Of a DNA stretch of 64,000 nt, positions 1-11,333 are shown one piece after another. How positions within the stretch are numbered: position 1 is the first letter of the stretch; the number at the start of each line of letters is the position of its first letter. The notes under the pieces are model-generated. The model saw nothing but the letters and a program-made list of their open reading frames with translations, was not told the origin of the DNA and ran no database searches. The translations under genes were made by a program, and so were the position numbers. Source of the DNA: Dokdonella sp. (GTDB lineage: Bacteria; Pseudomonadota; Gammaproteobacteria; Xanthomonadales; Rhodanobacteraceae); the NCBI RefSeq assembly GCF_019634775.1, contig NZ_JAHCAS010000004.1:33540-97539 (forward strand), read 5' to 3'.

Positions 1-935
1 GAAGCCGGCTCGCTGGGCAACGGTGTCGACGGCAGTCCATTCTTGTAGCCGAACTTCTCGCCGGTGAGGTTCCACACGCCCTGGACGTACCAGCTGTTGC
101 CGGTGAAGTCCGGCGCACTCGTTGCACTGGTGCGCGATGTGGTCGAGCGCATGTATTCGCCCTGCACCTTGAACGGGCCGCCGATCCACAGGCCTTCGAG
201 GCCATAGGTGCGCACGCGATCGGTATTGGCAAGGGTGCCGGTGTCAACGAGGCGTACGGCCGAGAGATCGGCATCCGGGCGCACGCGCCAGCGCGAGGTG
301 TCGCCATCGGTGTCGTGGTCCATCGCCGACACGCCGAAATGCAGGACATTGCCACCGTCACGGATCGGCGCGTAGTAGAAGCGGCCGCCGAAACCCTGGC
401 CCTGATTGAGGTTGCGGGTCAGTTCGCGGCCAAACGCGCTGACCTGATAACCCCAGGGGCCGGCGTCGCTGCCGTAGGCGACACCGAGGCGGCGCCCCAC
501 GCCGAACAGGTTGGTGACCATCGCCTTGGAGATGAAGTCGTTGTGGCGCGTACTGGTCAGCTCCTCGAGGCTGTTCGGCTGCTTGTACTGACCGATCAGC
601 AGGTAGCTGCTGCCGAGCTTCCACTTGAGGTTGGTGTCGAGGAACTTGTCGGCCTTGGCGTCGTAGCCGATCACCCAGTCGAACGTGGTGCCCTTGCCCT
701 TGAGCACGATTTCGGCGCGACGCAGCTCGAACTCGCTGTCCTTGCCATTGATACCGGTCGTGCCGTTGAGATCCTGCACGTCGTTGTCGTACCAGTTGGC
801 GTCGGCCTGGACCAGGCCTTCGAGGCTCACTTCGCTGCCGAACATCACGTCAAGAGCGATATCCGCCTGGGCAGCCGGCGCGGCCAGGATCATGGCGATT
901 GCGCTGCCGAGCAGCCGTGGGGTCAGTCGGTTCAT
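1..935 (-). CDS. Phosphate-selective porin (OprO/OprP family), 3' end outside window
   Basis: Outer-membrane beta-barrel porin, 5' part only; the reading frame runs open off the left edge. The ATG at 935 gives a signal peptide (MNRLTPRLLGSAIAMILAAP...AQA) followed by a charged, aromatic-rich sequence. Family-like stretches are VQADANWYDND, KDSEFELRRAEIVLKG, FDWVIGYDAKADKFLD and LLIGQYKQPNSLEELTSTRHNDFISKAM. This is the usual N-terminal layout of the Porin_O_P family: a short leader, then FRLRRARI-like and GQFKEPF-like blocks. The family passes phosphate or polyphosphate into the periplasm, which would fit the pst operon 3.5 kb away, but the two are not in one transcript. Substrate is inferred from the family only; other members take different anions. 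Confidence 0.85.
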   Translation of the reverse strand, partial: MNRLTPRLLGSAIAMILAAPAAQADIALDVMFGSEVSLEGLVQADANWYDNDVQDLNGTTGINGKDSEFELRRAEIVLKGKGTTFDWVIGYDAKADKFLDTNLKWKLGSSYLLIGQYKQPNSLEELTSTRHNDFISKAMVTNLFGVGRRLGVAYGSDAGPWGYQVSAFGRELTRNLNQGQGFGGRFYYAPIRDGGNVLHFGVSAMDHDTDGDTSRWRVRPDADLSAVRLVDTGTLANTDRVRTYGLEGLWIGGPFKVQGEYMRSTTSRTSATSAPDFTGNSWYVQGVWNLTGEKFGYKNGLPSTPLPSEPA

Positions 936-1215
936 TTGTCAGGTTTCCGTTATGAGGGAGTCGACGGCGCGCAGCCTAGGCCGGTCCTGTTACGCTCCGA
1001 TTTCATTCCGGCGAAACCCTGATGACGAAAGCGTTCCACATGCATGCTGCGGGCGCACGATGCATGGACATGTGATCTGCGGCAACCTTTGCGCCCGCAC
1101 GCTGTCATTGCATGGTCGCACCGCAACCCGATCGTCCCCTTGGCGTCACCCATACCCTCCGGCGATGGCCGGCAACCCGGCGGAACGTTCCGCCTCTACC
1201 CCTGGAGAAGTCCCC

Positions 1216-1638
1216 ATGTCCAGCAAGCACGTCAAACCCGTCGGCATCGCCATCGGCACCGCCCTGCTCGGTTCGCTGTCGCTCGCCCAACTCGCCGTTG
1301 CCAGCGATGGTTTCAAGGCCAGCGACCTTGGCCGTGGCTACGTCGTGGCCATGGCCGGCGACAAGGCGAAAGAGGGCAAGTGCGGTGAAGGCAAATGCGG
1401 CGAGGGCAAATGCGGTTTCGCCAAGCTCGACGCCAACGGCGACGGCGCGATCTCGGCCGATGAATGGAATGCAGCGAAGCCCGACAAGGCCGACAAGTGG
1501 GCCAAGCTCGATGCCGATGGCGATGGCAAGGTCACCCGCGAAGAATGGGACGCCGCACACAAGGCGAAGGAAGGCAAGTGCGGCGAGGGCAAGTGCGGCG
1601 AAGGCAAGTGTGGCGGTTCGGCCGAGAAGAAGGGCTGA
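1216..1638 (+). CDS. hvfA: HvfA/bufferin-type RiPP precursor with two EGKCG triplets flanking a pair of EF-hands
   Basis: 140-residue precursor, first gene of an HvfABC locus. Residues 1-29 form a Sec-type signal peptide, followed by the [15 protein letters not shown] segment typical of the family. Cys occurs only at 56, 61, 66, 122, 127 and 132, every one inside EGKCG, in two triplets with five-residue spacing. Between the triplets lie two canonical EF-hand loops, residues 72-83 ([12 protein letters not shown]) and 99-110 ([12 protein letters not shown]), each followed by Trp. In characterised relatives, EGKCG cysteines are oxidised by the MNIO enzyme HvfB with HvfC to sulfur heterocycles that bind copper. 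The fusion to an EF-hand pair is the unusual part here. GGAGA lies 7 bases before the ATG, and hvfB begins 7 bases after the stop. Modification and metal are inferred, not shown. Confidence 0.88.
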   Translation: MSSKHVKPVGIAIGTALLGSLSLAQLAVASDGFKASDLGRGYVVAMAGDKAKEGKCGEGKCGEGKCGFAKLDANGDGAISADEWNAAKPDKADKWAKLDADGDGKVTREEWDAAHKAKEGKCGEGKCGEGKCGGSAEKKG

Positions 1639-1645
1639 CAGCGAC

Positions 1646-2494
1646 ATGCGCGCCGGCGCTTCGCTCGCCGGAGCCGGGCTCGGACTGCGGCGCGGCCTGA
1701 TCGCCGCGCTGCAGTCTGCCCCATCGATTCCCGTCGACTTCTTCGAACTCGCCCCGGAGAACTGGATCGGCGTCGGCGGCCGCCTCGGCCGCGCGCTGCG
1801 CGCGTTCACCGAGCGCCATCGTTTCGCCTGTCACGGCCTCTCGCTCTCGCTCGGCGGCCCGGCACCGCTCGACGAAACCCTGCTCGTGCGCATCCGCCGC
1901 TTCATGGACATGCACGGCATCGCCGACTACAGCGAACACCTGTCGTGGTGCAATGACGGCGGCCATCTGTATGACCTGCTGCCGCTGCCGTTCACCGGCG
2001 AGATGGTCCACCACGTCGCCGCACGCATCCGGCGCACCCAGGACATCCTCGGCCGGCGCATCGCCGTCGAGAACTCCTCGTACTACGCGGTGCCGCACGC
2101 GGAGATGAGCGAAGCCGAATTCATCAACGCCGTGCTCGCAGAAGCCGACTGCGAGTTGCTGCTCGACGTCAACAACGTGTACGTCAACAGCATCAATCAT
2201 CGCTATGACGCGCACGCCTTTATCGACGCCCTGCCCGTGGGCTGCACGGCCTGGATCCACGTTGCCGGCCACTACAACGAAGCGTCCGACCTGATCGTAG
2301 ACACGCATGGCGCACCGGTGATCGATCCGGTGTGGGCGCTGCTCGAACATGCCTACGCGCGCTTCGGCAGCGTACCGACCATGGTCGAGCGCGATTTCAA
2401 CCTGCCGCCGCTCGATGAACTGTTCGTCGAAGTCGGACGCATCCGTCTCCTGCAGGCCGCTTGCGCCGACGGAGCACGCCGTCGCCATGCCTGA
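1646..2494 (+). CDS. hvfB: MNIO (DUF692) family RiPP-modifying oxidase HvfB
   Basis: 282-residue TIM-barrel enzyme of the DUF692 / multinuclear non-heme iron oxidase family, which modifies precursor cysteines using Fe and O2. The N-terminal GAGLGLRRG and FFELAPENW are family signatures. Likely metal ligands in conserved positions are His63 ([11 protein letters not shown]), His98 (YSEHLSW), Glu142 (AVENSSYY), Asp174/Asn177 ([11 protein letters not shown]), His205 and His209 (WIHVAGH), Asp219 and Glu249 (VERD). No signal peptide, so it acts in the cytoplasm before export of HvfA. The ATG at 1646 follows the hvfA stop by 7 bases, and the end overlaps hvfC by 8 bases, so translation is probably coupled. 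Family identity is firm; the exact product on this precursor is inferred. Confidence 0.92.
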   Translation: MRAGASLAGAGLGLRRGLIAALQSAPSIPVDFFELAPENWIGVGGRLGRALRAFTERHRFACHGLSLSLGGPAPLDETLLVRIRRFMDMHGIADYSEHLSWCNDGGHLYDLLPLPFTGEMVHHVAARIRRTQDILGRRIAVENSSYYAVPHAEMSEAEFINAVLAEADCELLLDVNNVYVNSINHRYDAHAFIDALPVGCTAWIHVAGHYNEASDLIVDTHGAPVIDPVWALLEHAYARFGSVPTMVERDFNLPPLDELFVEVGRIRLLQAACADGARRRHA

Positions 2495-3239
2495 AGCATC
2501 CGCAGACGATCCGCGCCTTGCCTTCAGCGCGCACCTGCGCGACCCCGACGGCATCGCCGCACCGGCCCATATCGAGGCACGGCGCATGGCGATCTACCGC
2601 GAACTCGTGCAGAACAACCTGATCGACCTGCTCGGCGGCAATTTTCCAGTGCTGCGCGCCCTGCACGATGACGCGCAATGGAGCGAACTCGTGCGTGCCT
2701 TCCTGCGCGATCACCGTTGCTCGACACCGCTGTTCACCGAGATCGCATGCGAGTTCATCCGATTTCTCGAAGCGCGCGCGCCGTCCGGGATCGATCCTCC
2801 GTTCTTCGTCGAACTGGCCCAGTACGAATGGAGCGAACTCGCCCTCGCCATCGACGAGGCCGACATCGACAGCGCGCCCCACGATCGCTCCGGCGATCCG
2901 GTCACCGGTATCCCGGTGCTGTCACCCTTGGCCCGGTTGCTTGCCTGGCGCTATCCGGTCCAGCACATCGGCCCGGCGTTTCGCCCGCATGATCCGCCAG
3001 CGCAGCCGACCCTGATCGTGCTCGTGCGCACGCGCGAGGGCGACGTCGGATTCCTTGAGGTCGATCCGCTGAGCGCCATGCTGTTCCAGACCCTGTCCCG
3101 CAACACTGATGCCTGCGGTGCCGATTGCGTGGACGCCGTACTCGCCTCGCTCGGGCGCAGCGAGCCCGGCCTGCGTGCGTCCGGCCTTTACATGCTGCAT
3201 GAGTTCCATCGGCGCGAGATCGTGCTCGGCACGCGCTGA
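2487..3239 (+). CDS. hvfC: HvfC family partner protein (DUF2063-type N-terminal domain)
   Basis: 250-residue partner of the MNIO enzyme. The N-terminal half carries the DUF2063 pattern: [28 protein letters not shown], then a helical segment with [13 protein letters not shown] and [17 protein letters not shown]. The C-terminal half (about 140-250) is the beta-rich HvfC part, with HPSARLL-like [14 protein letters not shown] and the [25 protein letters not shown] block. In characterised systems this protein is needed for HvfB activity and is thought to bind the precursor leader. It overlaps hvfB by 8 bases. HvfD/E-type membrane genes are absent downstream: the next gene is rnt. Start is the only ATG that fits the overlap. 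Confidence 0.9.
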   Translation: MPEASADDPRLAFSAHLRDPDGIAAPAHIEARRMAIYRELVQNNLIDLLGGNFPVLRALHDDAQWSELVRAFLRDHRCSTPLFTEIACEFIRFLEARAPSGIDPPFFVELAQYEWSELALAIDEADIDSAPHDRSGDPVTGIPVLSPLARLLAWRYPVQHIGPAFRPHDPPAQPTLIVLVRTREGDVGFLEVDPLSAMLFQTLSRNTDACGADCVDAVLASLGRSEPGLRASGLYMLHEFHRREIVLGTR

Positions 3240-3287
3240 GCACCCTCATCGTTCACGCTTCGCGCACGCCTCGGCTATCCTCGCCGG

Positions 3288-3965
3288 ATGACCTCACCCC
3301 GCATGCCCCGCATCGCCGATCGTTTCCGTGGTTTCCTTCCCGTTGTCGTCGATGTCGAGACCGGCGGGTTCGACGCCGAGCGCGACGCCCTGCTCGAGAT
3401 CGCGATCAGCATCATCGGCATGGACGAGGCAGGCTTCGTGCATGCCGCACCTGTGATCTCGACGCATGTCATCGCCTTCCCCGGCGCGAACATCGACCCG
3501 CGCTCGCTCGAAATCACCGGCATCGATCCCGACCATCCGTTTCGCAACGCGCTCGAGGAGCGAGCCGCGCTGGAGCACGTGTTTGCGCCGGTGCGCAAGG
3601 CCATGCGCCAGGCGGAGTGCCAGCGCGCCATCCTGGTCGGCCACAACGCCAGCTTCGATCTCGGCTTTCTCAACGCCGCGGTGCGCCGTACCGGCCACAA
3701 GCGCAACCCGTTCCACCCGTTCAGCAGCTTCGACACAGTCACCCTCGCCGGCCTCGCCTATGGCCAGACCGTGCTCGGCCGCGCTGTCGCTGCCGCCGGC
3801 ATCGCCTGGGACGGCAACCAGGCGCATTCGGCGGTATACGACACCGAATGCACGGCGGAACTGTTCTGTCGCATCGTCAACCGCTGGAAGCAGATGGAAG
3901 ACATCGCGGTCTCGCAGGGGTTCGGTGCGGTCGTGGATGAACCGGCCACTCCCCCAGAGGCTTGA
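3288..3965 (+). CDS. rnt: Ribonuclease T
   Basis: 225-residue DEDD 3'-5' exoribonuclease that trims the 3' ends of tRNAs, 5S and 23S rRNA. Visible exonuclease motifs are Exo [22 protein letters not shown], the [17 protein letters not shown] stretch, Exo [19 protein letters not shown] and Exo [21 protein letters not shown]. Length matches the family (E. coli 215). The ATG at 3288 gives a slightly long N-terminus; the ATG at 3303 ([10 protein letters not shown]) is a reasonable alternative and neither has a strong ribosome binding site. The gap to hvfC is 48 bases, so co-transcription is possible but no functional link is known. Confidence 0.93.
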   Translation: MTSPRMPRIADRFRGFLPVVVDVETGGFDAERDALLEIAISIIGMDEAGFVHAAPVISTHVIAFPGANIDPRSLEITGIDPDHPFRNALEERAALEHVFAPVRKAMRQAECQRAILVGHNASFDLGFLNAAVRRTGHKRNPFHPFSSFDTVTLAGLAYGQTVLGRAVAAAGIAWDGNQAHSAVYDTECTAELFCRIVNRWKQMEDIAVSQGFGAVVDEPATPPEA

Positions 3966-3996
3966 TCGGGCGCGACCATGGCCGCATGCTGGCCGC

Positions 3997-4278
3997 ATGC
4001 CGATCTATCACTACCTGCCCGCCAGCGAAGGTTGCCCCGCCTGCCGTGAGGGCATCGACCTGCTGCAGAAGATCGGCGGCGACCCCGATACGCGCTGCAG
4101 CGCCTGCGGCGGCATCCTGGTGCGGCAACTGAGCGCCGCGCAAGTCGTGTCGGGCCAGGCCCACCGGCTCAGCGAGAAACATGCCGCCCGGCACGGCTTC
4201 ACACGGTACCAGCGTGCCGGCAAGGGCATCTACGAGAAGACCGCCGGACCAGGACCGGACCTGATCAAGGGCGATTGA
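3997..4278 (+). CDS. FmdB-like zinc ribbon protein
   Basis: 93-residue protein opening with MPIYHYLP, then two CxxC knuckles (CPACREG near residue 15 and CSACGG near residue 35). This is the layout of the FmdB/putative regulatory zinc ribbon family. The C-terminal half is basic (LSEKHAARHGFTRYQRAGKGIYEK), as in gammaproteobacterial members that end in GxGxYEKxxG. The role of these proteins is not established; regulation or translation-related functions have been suggested. It follows rnt by 31 bases. The ATG chosen begins the family's conserved MPIY motif; an upstream in-frame extension is not supported. Confidence 0.8.
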   Translation: MPIYHYLPASEGCPACREGIDLLQKIGGDPDTRCSACGGILVRQLSAAQVVSGQAHRLSEKHAARHGFTRYQRAGKGIYEKTAGPGPDLIKGD

Positions 4279-4420
4279 GGCGCGCACGGCAAGCGAGCAC
4301 AGCCGCGAAGGCCGTCCTCCGACGCCTGCAACATCCCTGAAATATTTCACTCATCGTTCTGCAACTTCCGCTGGCTAAAAAATGCGGCATCGCATTCAAG
4401 CCGCTACCCAAGGAGTTGCC

Positions 4421-5440
4421 GTGACGTTTTCGATCAAGCTCTGTGCCGCCGCCATCGGTCTTGCCACCGCCGTCGCCGTTCCTGTCGCCGAGGCAGCCGA
4501 CATCACCGGTGCCGGCGCCTCGTTCGTTTTTCCTCTGATGTCGAAGTGGTCGACTGACTACAACGCCGCCACCGGGAACAAGGTCAACTACCAATCGATC
4601 GGCTCGAGCGGCGGCATCGCCCAGATCAAGGGTGGCACGGTCGATTTCGGCTCATCCGACGCGCCGCTCAAGTCCACCGATCTGGCCGCGGCAGGCCTGG
4701 TGCAGTTCCCATCGGTGATCGGCGGCGTGGTGCCGGTGGTTCACCTGCCCGGCATCGAGCCAGGCAAGCTCAAGCTGAGTGGCCCGGTGCTCGCCGACAT
4801 CTTCCTCGGCAAGGTGGCGAAGTGGAATGATCCGGCGATCGGCGCGCTCAACGAGGGTGTCGCCCTGCCGGACACCAAGATCACCATCGTGCACCGTTCG
4901 GACGGCTCCGGCACGACCTTCAACTTCGTCAACTACCTGTCGAAGGTGAGTCCGGAATGGAAGTCCAGGGTCGGCGAGGGTACCTCGGTGCAATGGCCGA
5001 CCGGCCTCGGCGGCAAGGGCAATGAGGGTGTCGCCGCCTACGTCAAGCAGGTCAAGAACTCGATCGGCTATGTCGAACTGTCGTACGCGTTGCAGAACAA
5101 GATGACCTACACGCAGATGCAGAACGCGGCCGGCAAGTTCGTTGCGCCGAATGCCGAGTCGTTCGCCGCCGCGGCCGCCAGTGCGGACTGGGCCAACGCC
5201 ACTGACTTCAGCCTCGTCATCACCGACGCTCCGGGTGACCAGGCCTGGCCGATCACGGCAACGAACTTCATCCTCATGCACGCCCAACCAAAGGATGCGG
5301 CACGCTCGCAGGCCACCCGCGAGTTCTTCGGTTGGGCCTACGCGAACGGCAAGCAGCAGGCATCGGCACTCGACTATGTGCCGCTGCCGGACAAGCTGGT
5401 CGAGCAGATCAAGGCCTACTGGTCGGCGAAGATCAAGTAA
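4421..5440 (+). CDS. pstS: Phosphate ABC transporter substrate-binding protein PstS
   Basis: 339-residue periplasmic phosphate-binding protein. The GTG at 4421 is preferred because AAGGAG lies 5 bases upstream and the resulting N-terminus (MTFSIKLCAAAIGLATAVAVPVAEA) is a clean signal peptide; an in-frame ATG at 4382 would add 13 residues ahead of it. The mature protein starts ADITGAGASFVFPLMSKW, then carries phosphate-contact motifs SIGSSGGIAQIKGGTVDFGSSDAPL and IVHRSDGSGTTFNFVNYL, and the late SYALQNKMTY and PLPDKLVEQIKAYW segments. First gene of pstSCAB-phoU; a hairpin follows the stop. PhoB control is expected, but I could not recognise a good Pho box upstream. Confidence 0.96.
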   Translation: MTFSIKLCAAAIGLATAVAVPVAEAADITGAGASFVFPLMSKWSTDYNAATGNKVNYQSIGSSGGIAQIKGGTVDFGSSDAPLKSTDLAAAGLVQFPSVIGGVVPVVHLPGIEPGKLKLSGPVLADIFLGKVAKWNDPAIGALNEGVALPDTKITIVHRSDGSGTTFNFVNYLSKVSPEWKSRVGEGTSVQWPTGLGGKGNEGVAAYVKQVKNSIGYVELSYALQNKMTYTQMQNAAGKFVAPNAESFAAAAASADWANATDFSLVITDAPGDQAWPITATNFILMHAQPKDAARSQATREFFGWAYANGKQQASALDYVPLPDKLVEQIKAYWSAKIK

Positions 5441-5445
5441 GGCAT

Positions 5446-5482
5446 GCGTCCGCGGACCGGCCCTGCGCCGGTCCGCGGACGC
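5446..5482 (+). promoter_or_regulatory. Strong intercistronic hairpin between pstS and pstC
   Basis: A perfect 15-base inverted repeat (arms 5446-5460 and 5468-5482, GCGTCCGCGGACCGG and its complement) with a 7-base loop begins 6 bases after the pstS stop and ends 29 bases before pstC. No T-tract follows, so it is not a classic terminator. Such hairpins between binding protein and permease genes usually protect the upstream mRNA or attenuate downstream transcription, giving more PstS than channel subunits. The structure is seen directly; its effect is inferred. Confidence 0.7.
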
Positions 5483-5511
5483 GCCGAATCCCTACCCGGA
5501 ATGCAGATGCC

Positions 5512-6471
5512 ATGACGACGCTCGTCCAACGCGCCGCCCTGCCCGCGCAGGCCCGGCGTGACGAACGCAGTGACCGCGTGTTCCGCGGCTTCCTCGCCGC
5601 GACCGCCTTCCTCGTCCTCATCGCGCTGGCCGGTGCCGCGCTGTCGATGCTGTGGGGTGGGCGCGAAGTACTGGCCGGCGAAGGCTGGCGCTTCTTCGTC
5701 TCGACCGAATGGAACCCGGTCGAGAACCGCTACGGCGCGCTGGTGCCGATCTACGGAACCCTGGTCACCGCGGTGGTCGCCATGCTCATCGCCGTACCGG
5801 TCAGTTTCGGCATCGCGCTGTACCTGACCGAGGTCGCGCCGACCTGGCTGCGCACACCGGTCGGCTCGGCCATCGAACTGCTCGCCGGCATCCCGTCGAT
5901 CATCTACGGCATGTGGGGCTTGTTCGTGCTCGTGCCGGTGATGACCGAATACGTGACGCCCTGGCTCAACGACCATGTCGGCACCCTGCCCCTGGTCGGC
6001 GCCCTGTTCCAGGGACCGCCGCTTGGTATCGGCATGCTCACGGCCGGCCTGGTGCTGGCAATCATGGTGATCCCGTTCATCTCCTCGGTCATGCGCGAAG
6101 TGTTCCTGACCGTACCGACGCGGCTGAAGGAATCGGCCTATGCGCTCGGCGCGACGAAATGGGAGGTGGTCTGGGACATCGTGCTCCCGTACACGCGCTC
6201 CGCCGTCGTCGGCGGCATCTTCCTCGGCCTCGGCCGCGCGCTGGGCGAAACCATGGCGGTCGCCTTCGTGGTCGGCAACACCGTGCGCTACTCGCCCTCG
6301 CTGCTCGAACCCGGCACGACCATCGCCGCGCTGATCGCCAACGACTTCGCCGAAGCCACCGACACATATCGTTCCGCCCTGCTGCTGCTCGGCTTCGTGC
6401 TGTTCATCGTCACCTTCGTCGTCCTCGCCGCGGCGCGACTGATGCTGGCGCGGCTGGAGGGTGGGCGATGA
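5512..6471 (+). CDS. pstC: Phosphate ABC transporter permease PstC
   Basis: 319-residue inner-membrane permease. A cytoplasmic N-terminus (about 25 residues) is followed by a first helix (AATAFLVLIALAGAALSML), a periplasmic loop ending GALVPIYGTLV, then five further helices. The BPD_transp_1 coupling motif is EVFLTVPTRLKESAYALGATKWEVVWDIVLPYTRSAVVGG, and RALGETMAVAFVVGN is the usual family signature. The ATG at 5512 was chosen over upstream in-frame starts that would run through the hairpin. It overlaps pstA by ATGA. It forms the heterodimeric channel with PstA. Confidence 0.96.
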   Translation: MTTLVQRAALPAQARRDERSDRVFRGFLAATAFLVLIALAGAALSMLWGGREVLAGEGWRFFVSTEWNPVENRYGALVPIYGTLVTAVVAMLIAVPVSFGIALYLTEVAPTWLRTPVGSAIELLAGIPSIIYGMWGLFVLVPVMTEYVTPWLNDHVGTLPLVGALFQGPPLGIGMLTAGLVLAIMVIPFISSVMREVFLTVPTRLKESAYALGATKWEVVWDIVLPYTRSAVVGGIFLGLGRALGETMAVAFVVGNTVRYSPSLLEPGTTIAALIANDFAEATDTYRSALLLLGFVLFIVTFVVLAAARLMLARLEGGR

Positions 6472-7373
6472 ACGCCATGGTTGAGTCGTCAGTCATGACC
6501 ACGCCGGCAGTCGCCGTCGCCGAGCGACTGTATCGCCGGCGCACGTTGTTCAACCGCGTCGCCATCGTCCTGTCCTGCGCGGCTGCGCTGTTCGGCCTGT
6601 TCTTCCTCGCCTGGATCCTGTGGACGACGATCAGCAAGGGCATCGGCAGCATCAACTGGGCGCTGTTCACGAAGATCACGCCGCCGCCGATGGACGCCGA
6701 CGGCGGCCTCGCCAACGCCTTCTTCGGCAGCATGCTCATGTGCGTGCTCGCGCTCGCCATAGGCACGCCGCTCGGCATCGCCGCCGGCACCTGGCTGGCC
6801 GAATACTCTGCTGCGCGCCGCATCGGCACGGTGATCCGTTTCGTCAACGACATCCTGATGTCGGCACCGTCGATCGTGCTCGGCCTGTTCGTCTACACCC
6901 TCGTCGTCGCCGAGATGGGCGGCGGGTTCTCGGCCATCGCCGGCGCGCTGGCACTCGCCTTCATCGTCTTGCCGGTGGTGGTGCGCACGACCGACGAGAT
7001 GCTGCGCCTGGTACCGGCACAGATGCGCGAAGCCGCGCTCTCGCTCGGCATCCCGCAGTGGAAGGTCATCGTGCAGGTGCTCTACCGCGGCGCGTCGGCC
7101 GGCATCGTCACCGGCATCCTGCTCGCGCTCGCGCGCATCAGCGGCGAAACCGCGCCGCTGCTGTTCACCGCGTTCGGCAACCAGTACTGGAATGCGGACC
7201 TCACCGCACCGATGGCCAGCGTTCCGGTGGTCATGAACCAGTTCGCCGCCAGTCCGTACGAAACCTGGCAGACCCTGGCCTGGGCCGGTGCGCTCGTCCT
7301 CACCGCATTCGTGCTCGTTCTCAGCCTGATCGCCCGCGCCATCCTCCTCAGGAACAGGATCCATCATGACTGA
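6468..7373 (+). CDS. pstA: Phosphate ABC transporter permease PstA
   Basis: 301-residue permease paired with PstC. It starts at the ATGA overlap with pstC. The first helix ([21 protein letters not shown]) is followed by a periplasmic loop containing [19 protein letters not shown], typical of PstA. The coupling region reads [43 protein letters not shown], and [20 protein letters not shown] is the family signature. An 8-base overlap with pstB follows. Length is normal for the family (E. coli 296). Confidence 0.96.
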   Translation: MNAMVESSVMTTPAVAVAERLYRRRTLFNRVAIVLSCAAALFGLFFLAWILWTTISKGIGSINWALFTKITPPPMDADGGLANAFFGSMLMCVLALAIGTPLGIAAGTWLAEYSAARRIGTVIRFVNDILMSAPSIVLGLFVYTLVVAEMGGGFSAIAGALALAFIVLPVVVRTTDEMLRLVPAQMREAALSLGIPQWKVIVQVLYRGASAGIVTGILLALARISGETAPLLFTAFGNQYWNADLTAPMASVPVVMNQFAASPYETWQTLAWAGALVLTAFVLVLSLIARAILLRNRIHHD

Positions 7374-8187
7374 TCTCGCCTTCGCCATGTCGGCACCCAA
7401 GGTCGGCGCTGGCCGCACCGCGGCACAGACCACGCCGTCGAAGATGAGTGCGCGCCGGCTGGACTTCCACTATGACGGCTTCCATGCACTCAAGAACATC
7501 AATCTCGACATTGCCGACAGGCGTGTCACCGCGCTGATCGGCCCGTCCGGTTGCGGCAAGTCGACCCTGCTGCGCATCTTCAACCGCATCTATTCGATCT
7601 ACCCTCGGTTCGAGGCACGCGGCGAAGTGTTGCTCGACGGCGAGAACATTCTTGATGCGAAGTACCCGCTCAACCGCCTGCGCAGCAAGGTCGGCATGGT
7701 GTTCCAGAAGCCGGTGCCGTTTCCGATGTCGATTTACGAGAACGTCGCCTACGCGATCCGTCACTTCGAAAAGCTGTCGAAAGCAGAACTCGAAACGCGC
7801 GTCGAACTCGCCTTGCGCCAGGGGGCGCTGTGGGACGAGGTCAAGGACAAGCTCAAGCAGAGTGCGCTCGGTCTCTCCGGTGGCCAGCAACAGCGCCTGT
7901 GCATCGCCCGCGCGGTCGCACTCAAGCCCGACGTGCTGCTGCTCGACGAGCCGACATCGGCGCTCGACCCGATCGCCACCGGCAAGATCGAACAACTCGT
8001 CGCCGAGCTCAAGGAGCATTTCACCATTGCGATCGTGACCCACAACATGCAGCAGGCGGCGCGCTGCTCCGACTACACCGCCTTCATGTACCTCGGCGAA
8101 CTGGTCGAGTTCGGCGCGACCGAACAGTTGTTCACCAAGCCAGTGAAACAGCAGACCGAAGACTACATAACCGGCCGCTTCGGCTGA
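7366..8187 (+). CDS. pstB: Phosphate ABC transporter ATP-binding protein PstB
   Basis: 273-residue ABC ATPase that drives phosphate import. Walker [10 protein letters not shown] is at residues 59-67. The Q-loop is in [16 protein letters not shown], the PstB-specific form. The signature is [16 protein letters not shown], Walker B is [16 protein letters not shown], and the switch His is in [12 protein letters not shown] 30-residue N-terminal extension precedes the conserved [15 protein letters not shown], a little longer than in E. coli. It overlaps pstA by 8 bases and is followed by phoU after 10 bases. Confidence 0.97.
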   Translation: MTDLAFAMSAPKVGAGRTAAQTTPSKMSARRLDFHYDGFHALKNINLDIADRRVTALIGPSGCGKSTLLRIFNRIYSIYPRFEARGEVLLDGENILDAKYPLNRLRSKVGMVFQKPVPFPMSIYENVAYAIRHFEKLSKAELETRVELALRQGALWDEVKDKLKQSALGLSGGQQQRLCIARAVALKPDVLLLDEPTSALDPIATGKIEQLVAELKEHFTIAIVTHNMQQAARCSDYTAFMYLGELVEFGATEQLFTKPVKQQTEDYITGRFG

Positions 8188-8197
8188 GGACTTGCAC

Positions 8198-8911
8198 ATG
8201 ACCCAGGCAACCGGCGACCACATCGTGAAGCGCTACGACGAAGAACTGCTACGCCTGACCGGCGAGATCCTGCGCATGGGTGATCTCGCCGCAAAGGAAC
8301 TCGAGGCCGCCATCGCCGCGGTCATCGAACGCGACAGCGACTCTGCACAACGCATCGTCGACAGCGATGCGACGATCGATGCACTCGAACGCGAGGTCAG
8401 CCACGACGTGATCCGCCTGCTCGCCCTGCGCCAGCCCATGGCGCGCGACCTGCGCGAGGTCATGGCCGCGCTGCGCATCGCCTCGGACATCGAGCGTATC
8501 GGCGACTACGCGGCCAATGTGGCAAAGCGCGCGCTCGCCCTGAACCGTGTCGACCTCGTGCGTCCGGTATTCGCCCTGCCGCGCCTGGCCGAACTGGCTG
8601 GCGAACTCGTCAACGAGGTCCTGCTCGCCTACCGCGACCGCGACGCCGACCGTGCCCTGCTCGCCTGGGCGCGCGACGAAGAGCTGGACGGCATGTACAC
8701 CAGCCTGTTTCGCGAACTGCTCACCTACATGATGGAAGACCCACGCAATATCACCGCCTGCACGCACCTGCTGTTCATGGCCAAGAACATCGAGCGCATC
8801 GGCGACCATGCAACGAACATCGCCGAGAACATCCATTTCCTCGTCCACGGCACCGAAATCGCCCAGGCGCGACGCAAGGGGGATCTGTCGCATGGGGTTG
8901 TGGGGGCGTAG
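8198..8911 (+). CDS. phoU: Phosphate signalling complex protein PhoU
   Basis: 237-residue all-helical protein that links PstSCAB to the PhoR kinase and keeps the Pho regulon off when phosphate is plentiful. Two PhoU repeats are visible, each with a metal-cluster motif: SDIERIGDYAANVAKRA in the first half and KNIERIGDHATNIAENI in the second. The ATG at 8198 has GAGGA 7 bases upstream; a TTG two codons earlier is less likely. Last gene of the pst operon. Its TAG stop lies in a GTAGGA context before a GC-rich, partly palindromic segment. Confidence 0.96.
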   Translation: MTQATGDHIVKRYDEELLRLTGEILRMGDLAAKELEAAIAAVIERDSDSAQRIVDSDATIDALEREVSHDVIRLLALRQPMARDLREVMAALRIASDIERIGDYAANVAKRALALNRVDLVRPVFALPRLAELAGELVNEVLLAYRDRDADRALLAWARDEELDGMYTSLFRELLTYMMEDPRNITACTHLLFMAKNIERIGDHATNIAENIHFLVHGTEIAQARRKGDLSHGVVGA

Positions 8912-9113
8912 GACCGGCGCGGGCCGGACGGCAGGCAGCGCCGGCGCGGGCTCGAGAAGTGCGCGCAGTCGCGCTCTCAGCGCCGGTCACGCCCCGTCGT
9001 CCCCACATCGAGTCGAGTCCACGCCGCGAGCCCAGGCCAGCGCGCCCCACGCCTGACTCGAACGGTCGCCACCGCTATAGTCGCGGTTCCAACCCCTGGG
9101 CGACTCTCATCCC

Positions 9114-11285
<2,172 letters not shown>

Positions 11286-11295
11286 AGACTGCCAT

Positions 11296-11323
11296 CCCTT
11301 CTCCCTGCATGCGGGGAGAAGGG
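11296..11323. terminator. Hairpin between convergent genes, possible terminator
   Basis: CCCTTCTCCC and GGGGAGAAGGG form a stable stem around TGCATG, 11 bases after the S9 peptidase stop and 11 bases before the stop of the convergent small membrane protein gene. There is no strong T-tract on either side, so termination is plausible but not certain. Confidence 0.4.
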
Positions 11324-11333
11324 ACAAGCAGAT

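Noticed and set aside
1105..1809. Open frames on the minus strand opposite hvfA
   Set aside because: Repetition in these frames comes from the EGKCG repeats on the plus strand; the plus-strand frame has signal peptide, motif spacing and enzyme neighbours.
4330..4420. Pho box upstream of pstS
   Set aside because: A weak resemblance (CTCATCGTTCTGCAAC) exists, but two clear 7-base CTGTCAT-like repeats with 4-base spacing were not found.
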